Positions 56,165 through 64,000 of a stretch of DNA of 64,000 nt are shown piece by piece. Source of the stretch: Piliocolobus tephrosceles (taxonomy: Eukaryota; Chordata; Mammalia; Primates; Cercopithecidae); assembly GCF_002776525.5 (NCBI RefSeq), contig NC_045438.1, positions 151,411,777 to 151,475,776 of the forward strand. The letters are read 5' to 3'. The notes under the pieces are model-generated. The model ran no database searches. It saw only the letters and a program-made list of their open reading frames with translations, and was not told the origin of the DNA. Each line of letters opens with the position of its first letter. Position 1 is the stretch's first letter. The position numbers and the translations under genes are program-made.

Positions 56165-56610
56165 GATCACAAAAATGTATTGCTCAGATCTCCTGCTGTC
56201 ATTAGTACATACCACCAATGGCCACGACTGCTGTACTCCAAGTCTATCTCTGTGTTCATGCCCAGGCCACATTTCCCCCGCAGCTGCTACAGCCAGTGAT
56301 TTTTCTGGCTCCGCAGGGTCCCGATGCAGCCTTTTCCTGAGAGGGGTCAGTCTCCTCTTTCTGACATTAGCTTGAGGACTCCACAGTCACTGGACGGGGA
56401 CTTTCCTGGAACTCCGCTGCAGTCTTGAGATTCTCCCTGCCTCACCATTCCTCCTCTTTTACAAGGGTCTTCCTGCATTGTGTTCTAAATACTGTCCCCA
56501 CCTCAATGGACTCTCTCCTTTTTCCGTCACAGGCATTTACCCCAATAAATCTCTTGCAAGGCTAATTCTGTCTTGTTATCTGCTTCTCAGAGGACCCAAA
56601 CCGATGCACT
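56165..56610 (+). mobile_element. Old ERVL-type LTR
   Basis: Ends with CACAGGCATTTACCCCAATA, an AATAAATCTCTTGCA poly-A region, then CTGCTTCTCAGAGGACCCAA and ACCGATGCA, a typical tail of ERVL-age LTRs. The left border is uncertain. Confidence 0.5.
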
Positions 56611-56982
56611 AGGCTTCCCCTTTCTCCCTGTAAAATGATGACTGTTAATGTCAATTCATTATTTGTGTAATATTTTTATGTACTCAATGTTTTTAAGGAT
56701 TGGATGGGTGGGAGGAAGGAGAAAGAGGGCAAAGAAGGAAAGAAGCAAAACGAGGGAATATGAAACAATTACATGCTGTGGTCTTTGCTTCCAAGACAAG
56801 ACAACTGCACATGAATGAAACGTAAGGGAGACACAATATAGCTATATGATAAAGTGGCAACTTATGTGTAGAAGACTGTAGGAATGAGTGGAGATATGTA
56901 ATAAGAGACCTGGAGTTTTTAAGAAAGATAAGTCCCCAAGGAGATGGGTGAATGCCAACGATTGGGCTTTGAAAGATGGGTA

Positions 56983-57247
56983 GGCCTGGGCTCAGTGGCT
57001 CATGCCTGTAATCCCAGCACTTTGGGAGGCCGAGACGGGCAGATCACCTGAGGTCAGGAGTTTGAGACCAGCCTGGTTAACATGGCAAAACCCTGTCTCT
57101 ACTAAAAATATAAAAAAATTAGCTTGTAGTCCCAGTTACTCGGGAGGCTGAGGCAGGAGAATTGTTTGAAACTGGAAGTTGGAGGTTGTAGTGAGCAGAG
57201 ATTGTGCCACTGCACTCCAGCCTGGGTGACAGAGTGGGGCTCAATCT

Positions 57248-57300
<53 letters not shown>

Positions 57301-57327
57301 AAAAATAAATAAAAATAAATAAAGAAA
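56983..57327 (+). mobile_element. AluS with internal deletion and 48-A tail
   Basis: Alu lacking about 20-25 bases between AAATTAGC and TTGTAGTCCCAG (the CGGGCGTGGTGGC part). It is followed by 48 uninterrupted A (57249-57296) and an (AAAT)n end. A 12-bp duplication, GAAAGATGGGTA at 56971-56982 and GAAAGATGAGGA at 57328-57339, has two mismatches. Confidence 0.93.
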
Positions 57328-57423
57328 GAAAGATGAGGATCTTTATAACTACCAGGAAGATGGGGTGGCATTTCAGGTGAGGGAAACAACATTGCAGGTA
57401 GAATAAATATGTCCCTTTCTATC

Positions 57424-57772
57424 TGTCGTAGACCATTCAGGCTGTTATAGCAGAAAACCATAAACTGGGTGGCTTATAAACAACAGAAATTTATTTTTCA
57501 TAGTTCTGGGGACTGAGAAGTCCAAGGTCAAGGCATTGCAGATTTGGTGACTGGTGAGGGCCCACTTCTGGTTCATAGACTGCTGCCTTCTCATTGTGTT
57601 ATCACATAGTGGAAAGGGCTGAGGGAGCTCTCCAGAGCTTTTAAAAGGGCACTAATTCCGTGTATAAAGACCTAATTACCTAACAAAGGCCCCACCTCCT
57701 AAGACCATCACATTAGGGATTAGGATTTCAATATGTGAATTTTGGAGGGACAACAACATACAGCCCCTGGCA
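57424..57772 (-). mobile_element. MLT1 LTR, antisense
   Basis: Complete solo LTR: TGTCGTAGACCATTCAGGCT, GGGTGGCTTATAAACAACAG, GACTGGTGAGGGCCCACTTC, GGCCCCACCTCCTAAGACCA, TTAGGATTTCAATATGTGAA, ending CATACAGCCCCTGGCA. Confidence 0.9.
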
Positions 57773-57839
57773 TACAAAATATCTGGAAAATAGGGAGATG
57801 CACTATAGGGCTTTAGGCATTCTGAGATTAATAGACTAA

Positions 57840-57995
57840 TTTGTGCCTCAGGTATCTCACATGTAACATGGCGGGTAATAATACTGTTTCACAGAATTTT
57901 TAATGTGGATTAAAGAATTAAGATTTTTTAAAGCATTTAGAACAGTTCCTGCAGCAGATGAAGTGCAATTTAAGTGTCTGTTAAATAAATAACTG
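57840..57995 (+). repeat. MIR 3' half
   Basis: TTTGTGCCTCAGGTATCTCA, GGGTAATAATACTGTTTCAC, GTGGATTAAAGAATTAAG and TTTAGAACAGTTCCTGCAGC are in MIR order. Confidence 0.8.
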
Positions 57996-58560
57996 GAAAT
58001 AAGTTTACATCTGGGAGGCAGAGAGAAGGAGTTTGAGGTGAAGAATGGAAAAAGCCAGAAAACAATGCAGGGAAATGCATTCTGGCAGGAAATGTAGCAG
58101 GAAATGAGAGTCACTTATTCGCAGAGAAGAAATAGCATGATAGGGATGGCTTTAGAAAAGATTTTTTCTGGTACTGATATGAGGTAGCAATTAGAAATGG
58201 GAAACCTGAGACAAAGAAGACCACACCTCAACAAATATTTATTCTATCTTGAGAGCATATATACATGTATCAAGGGAATGAATAAAAGAGGAGAATTAAA
58301 TATGATCCCAGACTTTAAAATGTGGATTATTGAAAGGATGTTAGTGTCATTAATAAAGACAGAAAAGAGAGGAGATGCTTGCTTGTTTGGGGAAAGAAGA
58401 CAAAATTTTTGGATAGGATTGGATGGGGAAAGAGATCTGAAGTGACAATGTTTACTGAGTAATTGAAGATATGGAACTGAAGACAAAGGAAGATTTCAGG
58501 ATCCAGAGTTTGGATTCACTGGCATTAGCTACTGAGATAAACCAAGAGGTGAAAAGCTCA

Positions 58561-58764
58561 TGACTTAGCCATGAAACAGCACTGCCATGCTGACCAGAGC
58601 AAAGTCCCCAAAACTAGCTCTAGTTTACTGTCTACTGAAGACAAAATCGTTCAGTGGCTCACAGACTAGTGATCAATGTGATAACTTTGTTAACATGTAA
58701 AAAACCCTGCAAGTATTGAAACAACTGAGAGCTCATTTAGTTTTAAAAGTGTTCAATCTTGCTA
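58561..58764. other. Unassigned
   Basis: Short stretch with no frame and no recognised repeat before the L1M begins. Confidence 0.4.
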
Positions 58765-59118
58765 GGAATAGAGGTGAACTTCCTCAATTTGATAAAGATT
58801 ATCTACAGAAAATCTACACCCAACACTATTCTTGACAGTGAGAAACTGGAAGCTTTCTCACTAAGATCAAGAATAAGGCAAGGATGTCCCCTCTCACCAT
58901 TCCTTTTCAACATCATACTGGAAGTTCTAGCAATACAATAAGACAAAAAAGGAAATAAAAGGTGTACTGATTGGGAAGAAGATATGAAACTTTTTCTATA
59001 GATGACATGACTGTCTACATAGAAAATGCAAAAGAATCAATAGAAAACTCTGGCACTAATAAGCAAATATAGCAAGATTGCAGGATACCAGGTTGGTATA
59101 CGGAAATCAATCACTTTC

Positions 59119-61601
59119 TATATTAGTCCATTTGCGTTGCTATAAAGGAATACCTGAGGTTGGGTAATTTATAAAGAAAAGAGGCTTGTTTTGACTTATG
59201 GTTCTGCAGACTGTATGAGAAGCATGGTGCTGGCACCTGCTCCTGGTGAGGCCTCAGGAAGCTTCCAATCATGGTAGATGGCAAAAGGGGGAGCCAGTAT
59301 GTCACATGATGAGAGAAGGTGTGAAGTGGGGGAGGTTTCAGGCTCTTTTAAACAAGCAGATGTCCTGTGAATTCATAGAGTGAGAACTCAGTCATTACCA
59401 CAAGGACAGAACCAAGGCATTTATGAGCAATCCACCCCCCTAAACCAAACACTTTCCACTAGGCTCACTTCCAACATTGGAGGTCACATTTCAACATGAG
59501 ATTTGAAGGGGAAAAAACATACAAGCCATATCATTCAGCACATGCCCCCCAAATCTCATGTTCTTCTCTCATTGTAAATACAATTATTCCTTCCCCAATC
59601 GTCCCCCAAAGTTCTAACTCATTCAAACTCAGCATCAACTCAATCAAAAGTCCAAAGTCTTGTCTGAGACCCAAGGTAGGTTTCATCTACCTATGAGCCT
59701 GTAAGATAAAAAAAAACAAAAAAAAAAAAACAAGCTATTTGCTTCCAAGATACAATGCTGGTACAGACAATGGGTAAAAATTCCCATACCAAAAGGGGAT
59801 AATCAGCCAAAAGAAAGGGGCAATGGGCTCCACACAAGTCTGAAACCCAGCAGGGCAGTCATTAAACCTTGAAACTCCAAAATAATCTCCTCTGACCCTA
59901 TGTCTTGCCTCCTGGGCACACTGATTAAAGGAGTGGGATCCCAAGGCTTTGGGCAGCTCTGCCCCTGTGGCTTTGCAGGGTGTAGCCCCATGGCTGCTCT
60001 CATGTATTGGAGTTGAGTGTCTGCAGCTTTTCCAGGCTCAATATGTAAGCTGCTGGTAGCGCTACCATTCTGGAGTCTGGAGGGTGGCAGCCCCTTTTCC
60101 ACAGATCCACTAGGCAGTGTGCTGGTGGGGACTCTATGTGGGGCCTTCAACACCATGTTTCCCCTTGGCACTGCCCTAGTAGCGTCTGCGAGTGTTCCAC
60201 CCCTGCAGCAGCCTTCTGCTGGGCACCCAGGTTTTCTGATACATCTTCTGAAATCTATGGAGAAGCTGACAAGCCTTCATTATTGCATTCTGTGTACCTA
60301 AAGACTTAACAGCACATGGAAGCCAGCAAGGCTTACGACTTGTGCCCTCTGGAGCAGCAGTTTGAGATGCACCTAGTGCCCTTTGAATTCTGGCTGGAGC
60401 CAGGGTGGCTAGGATGCAAGAAACATTGTCCCAAGTGGTGCAGGGCAGCAGGCCCCTGGGTCTGGTCCCCCAAGCCTTCTTTCCTCTAGGCCTCTGGGCC
60501 TGTGATGAGAGGGGCAGCCTCAAAGACTTCTGAAATGCCTTGAGGCATTTTTCTTATTGTCTTGGCTATTGGCATCTGGCTCCCTTTCAGTTATGCAAAT
60601 CTCACTAGCAAATGGTTACTCCACAGCCAGCTTGTATTTCTCTCCTAAAAACACTATTTCCTTCTTTACCACATGACCAGGCTGCAAATTTTCCAAACTT
60701 TTACTCTCTGCTTCCCTTTTAATTATAAGTTCTAACTTTAAGTCATTTCTTTGCTCCTGTATCTGATTACAGGCTGTTAAAAGCAGCCATGCCACATCTT
60801 GAATGCTTTGCTGCTTACAAATTTCTTCTGCCAGATACCCTGGCCCATTACTCTTAAGTTCAAACTTCTGCAAATCCCTAGGACATGGACACAGTGCAGC
60901 CAAATTCTTTGCTAAGGTGTGTCAAGGATGACCTTTGCTCTAGTTCCCAATAAATTCCTCATTTCCATCTGAGACCTTGTCAACTTGGCATTCACTGTCC
61001 AAATTTCTATCAGCATTTTGGCCACAGCCATTTGATAAGTCTCCAAGAAGTTCCAAACTTTCCCGTATCTTCCTATCTTTTTCTGATCCCTTCAAACTCT
61101 TTCAACCTCTGCCCATTACCCAGTTCCAAAGCTGGTACATTTTCAGGTATATTTACAGCAACACCCCTCTCCTCAGTACCAGTTTTATGTGTTAGTTCAT
61201 TTGCATTGCTATAAAGAAATACCTGAGGCTGAGTAATTTATAAAGAAGAGGTTTACTTTGGCTCATGCTCCTACAGGGTGTAGGAGAAGCATGTGCCGGC
61301 ATCTGCTCTTGATGAGGCCTCAGGAAGCTTTCAATCATTGCAGAAGGCAAACAGGGGAGCCGGCATATCATATGGTGAGAGAGGAAGCAAGAAAGGGGAG
61401 GTGCCAGGCTCTCTTACACAACCAGATCTTGTGTGAATTCGCAGAGTGAGAATTCACTCATGACAGCGAGGACAGCACCAAGCTGTTCATTTGGATCCAC
61501 CCCCATCACTCAAACACCCACCTCCCACTAGGCTCACTTCCGACATTGGAGGTCACGTTTCAACATGAGATTTGGAGGGGACAAAACATCCAACCATATC
61601 A
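59119..61601 (-). mobile_element. Complete MST-type MaLR provirus
   Basis: ERVL-MaLR element on the minus strand. The 3' LTR is 59119-59533 (415 bp), the internal region 59534-61187 and the 5' LTR 61188-61601 (414 bp). The 5-bp duplication CTTTC is intact at 59114-59118 and 61602-61606. LTR words TATAAAGGAATACCTGAGGT, GCCTCAGGAAGCTTCCAATC and CACTTCCAACATTGGAGGTC are MSTA/MSTB-like. The internal region begins, in element sense, with AAAACTGGTACTGAGGAGAG, a leucine-tRNA-type primer site. Confidence 0.93.
59803..60903 (-). pseudogene. MST internal gag-like frames, degenerate
   Basis: Antisense frames 60616-60903, 60176-60523 and 59803-60171 follow each other in different registers. The last (122 codons) contains PPSRLQNGSATSSLHIEPGK and AKPQGQSCPKPWDPTPL, related to the frame at 15287-15787 in THE1. 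No enzyme domain is visible. The frame is broken at least twice. Confidence 0.65.
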
Positions 61602-63366
61602 CTTTCCCATATGCCAACAGTGAACACATGGAATTTGAAATTAAAAATACAATATTATTTATATTAGCATCCCCCAAAATGAAATACTTAGGTATCAATC
61701 AAAATATGTATAATATATGTGTGAGCAAAACGATAAAACTTGGATGAAAGAAATTTAAAAAGAAGTAAATGAATGGAAAGATATTACATATTCAGCAACA
61801 GGAAGACTCAATATTGTCAGAATGTCCATTCTTCTCAATTTGATCTATAGATTCAATAGAATTCAATTCAAAATCCCAGCCAATTATTTTGTAGCTATTG
61901 ACAAATGAATTCTAAAGTTTATACAAAGAGGCAATTGACTCAAATTAACCAACACAATATTGAAGAACAACAAACAAAGTTGGAGGACTGAGGCTCCTGA
62001 CTTCACCTGTTACTATAAAGCTACAATAATTAAGACAATGTGGTATTGGCACAATAATAGATAAATAGATCAATGAATAGGATAGAGAGCCTAGAAATAG
62101 AGCCACGTAAATATAGTCAATTGATCTTTGACAAAGGAGCAAAAGGAATACAATGGAAAAAAGATAGGCTTTTTAATAAATGGTGTTGGAACAACTGGAA
62201 AAAAATCTAGGCACATATCTTACACACTCCACAAGAATTAACTCAAAATGGATCACAGTCCTAAACATAAAACACAAAAGTATAAAACTCCTAGAAGATA
62301 ACGTAGTGGAAAATCTGAATAGTCTTGTTTGGTGGTAACTTTTATTTAATACACCAAAGGTACAATTCATGAAAGAAACAATTGATAAGCTGAACTTCAT
62401 TAAAATCAAACATTTCTGCTCTGTGAAAGACACTATTAAGAGAATGAAAAGAAAAGCCACAGGCTGGGAGAAAATATTTGCAAAAGGCATATATGGTAAA
62501 GGACCATTATCAAAAACATACAAAGAAATCAAACTCAACAACAAGAAAACAGCCTGATTTTAAAAGGGTCCAAAGGCCTTAACAGACACTTCACCAAAGA
62601 AGATACACATAAGGTATATAAGCATATGAAAAGATGCTCCGTATCATATACCTCAGGAAATCAAATTAAAACAACAGTAAAATACCACTACACACGTGTT
62701 AGAATGGCCAAAATTCAGAACACTGACAACACCACATGTTGGTGAGGACATGGAACAACAGGAATTCTCGCTTACTGTTGATGGTAATACAAAATGGTGC
62801 AGCCACTTTGGAAGACAGTTTGGTGGTTTCTTACAAAACGAATCATACTCATACCATGCAATCCAGCAATCTCACTTCTTCATATTTACTCAAAGAAGTT
62901 GACAGCTATGTCTACACAAAAACCTCACATGGATATTTATAGCAGCTATACTCATAATTGCTGAAACTTGATCAAAATCAGGATGTCCTTCCATAGGTGA
63001 ATGGGTAAATAAACTGTGGTACATCCAGACAATGGAATTCATTCAGCACTGAAAAGATACGAGTGATCAAGCTATGAAAAGACATGGAGGAAACTTAAAT
63101 GCGTATTACTAAATGAAAGAAGCCAATCTGAAAAGTCTGCATGCAGTATGATTCCAACTATATGACATTCTGGAAAAGGCAAAACTAGGGAGACAGTAAA
63201 AATATCAGTTGTTGCCAGGTGTTTGGGAGAGGGAGGGATGAACAGGTAGAGCACAGAGGATGTTTTGAGGGCAGTGAAACTACTCTGTGTGGTACTATAA
63301 TGGTGGATGCATGTCATTATGCATTTGACCAAACCCCCAGGAGGTCCAACATCAGCAGTGAACCCT

Positions 63367-63663
63367 GGCTGGGCGCGGGTGACTCATGACTGTAATCCTG
63401 GCACTTTGGGAGGCTGAGGCGGGTGGATTGCATGAGGTCAGGAGTTCAAGACCATCCTGGCCAACATGGTGAAACCTCGTCTCTACTAAAAATACAAAAA
63501 ATTAGCCGGGCATGGAGGCAGGAGTCTGTAATCCCAGCTACTTGGGAGGCTGAGGCAGGAGAATCGCTTAAACCTGGGAGGTGGAGGTTGCAGTGAGCCG
63601 AGATTGCACCATTGTACTCTAGCTCGAGCAACAAGAGGGAAACTCTGTCTCAAAAAAAAAAGG
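63367..63663 (+). mobile_element. AluS inside the L1M 3' UTR
   Basis: Full Alu. A perfect 10-bp duplication, AGTGAACCCT, is at 63357-63366 and 63664-63673. Confidence 0.94.
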
Positions 63664-63868
63664 AGTGAACCCTAATGTAAACTCCGGACTTTGTGTGATC
63701 ATGATGTGTCATGATGTGTCAATGTAGGTTCATCGTTGTGACTCTGGTTGGGGGTTGATAATAGGGGAAGCTGTGCATGTAGGGGAGTAGAGGGCATATA
63801 GGATATCTCTGTATCTTCTTCTCATTTTTGCTGCAAACCTAAAACTGCTCTAGAAAAGATAAAATCTT

Positions 63869-64000
63869 AAATTATTCCATCTTTATTCCACAATTCTGTT
63901 TCTCAAGCAGGGCTATATGTGGAAAATCTCCATGAGAGAAGCTGTAAGCCTTAATTCATTCATATCTAGCCACACTACAGCCTGGATTGGTTTATTACAT
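63869..64000. other. Unassigned end of window
   Basis: Short AT-rich stretch with nothing recognised. Confidence 0.4.

Larger units (their letters stand above)
56755..58560 (-). repeat. L2-like antisense backbone, broken by later insertions
   Basis: TTGGGCTTTGAAAGATGGGT before the Alu, GGTGGCATTTCAGGTGAGGG after it, and ATCCAGAGTTTGGATTCACT then TTAGCTACTGAGATAAACCA near 58500-58545 are in the order expected of L2 read in reverse. The Alu at 56983, the MLT1 LTR at 57424 and the MIR at 57840 interrupt it. No usable frame. Confidence 0.45.
58765..63170 (+). pseudogene. L1M ORF2 remnant
   Basis: The frame at 58759-58941 keeps a KIIYRKSTPNTILDSEKLEA segment and IRQGCPLSPFLFNIILEVL, the conserved stretch just before the catalytic box. 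The catalytic region itself (near 58990-59020) is frameshifted and reads TTTTTCTATAGATGACATGA, so the first residues of the FADD box are lost. After the MST provirus, blocks at 62369-62557 (KIKHFCSVKDTIKRMKRKAT) and 62696-62942 are the C-terminal part. Confidence 0.8.
58765..63868 (+). mobile_element. L1M (L1MC/L1MD-like), split by an MST provirus and an AluS
   Basis: A plus-strand old L1 starting in the reverse transcriptase region and reaching its 3' end. Pieces are 58765-59113, 61607-63366 and 63674-63868. The tail reads ACTCTGGTTGGGGGTTGATA, then AAAACTGCTCTAGAAAAGAT. The L1 sequence is in register across the MST insertion. It is 5' truncated. Confidence 0.9.

Overview
This window looks like primate, probably human, nuclear DNA. 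It is dense with Alu elements of the J, S and Y ages, and it holds primate-lineage L1 (L1PA/L1PB type), older mammalian L1M, L2 and MIR elements, MaLR/ERVL LTR elements and a Tigger-type DNA transposon. I found no protein-coding gene, tRNA, rRNA, CRISPR array or bacterial-style operon that I can support. Almost every longer open frame lies inside a transposable element, and the few outside look like chance. Repeat families were assigned by eye from remembered family features, so subfamily names are approximate.

Layout. 1-5.3 kb: AluY, an old L2-like antisense stretch, an L1 3' end split by an Alu, an older L1 tail, a second Alu, an MIR and a sense L2 tail. 5.3-17.9 kb: a deep nest. An MIR is split by an MLT1-type LTR, which is split by a full-length minus-strand L1 (carrying two Alus) and by a 5'-truncated plus-strand L1. 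The plus-strand L1 is split by a complete THE1 provirus, whose 5' LTR is split by an AluY. 17.9-20.1 kb: mostly unique DNA with one MIR. 20.1-24.6 kb: three antisense L1M segments in a row. 24.7-25.7 kb: an ERVL-like internal piece with an LTR-like end. 25.7-33 kb: unique DNA, an L1 3' UTR, six Alus and several old LTR-like repeats. 33.1-34.9 kb: a Tigger-type element with TA target duplications and two Alus inside. 35-41 kb: an LTR-like repeat, MIRs, a (GT)23 tract and AT-rich DNA with an odd inverted repeat. 41.3-48.1 kb: plus-strand HAL1/L1M remnants. 48-51.5 kb: Alus, a MIR sitting inside an antisense L2, and another MIR. 51.5-54.1 kb: the longest stretch free of recognised repeats. 54-57.8 kb: a cluster of four old LTRs. 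58.8-63.9 kb: an L1M split by a complete MST-type MaLR provirus and an AluS.

No genes work together here. The history of the window is serial insertion, and much of its order can be read from target-site duplications. The most notable results are the nest at 5.3-17.9 kb, two same-strand MaLR proviruses with intact 5-bp target duplications, an AT-rich inverted repeat enclosing tandem repeats near 41.2 kb, an inverted pair of an unassigned repeat at 42.4 and 51.0 kb, and the repeat-free block at 51.5-54.1 kb. I did not find a convincing undescribed biological system.
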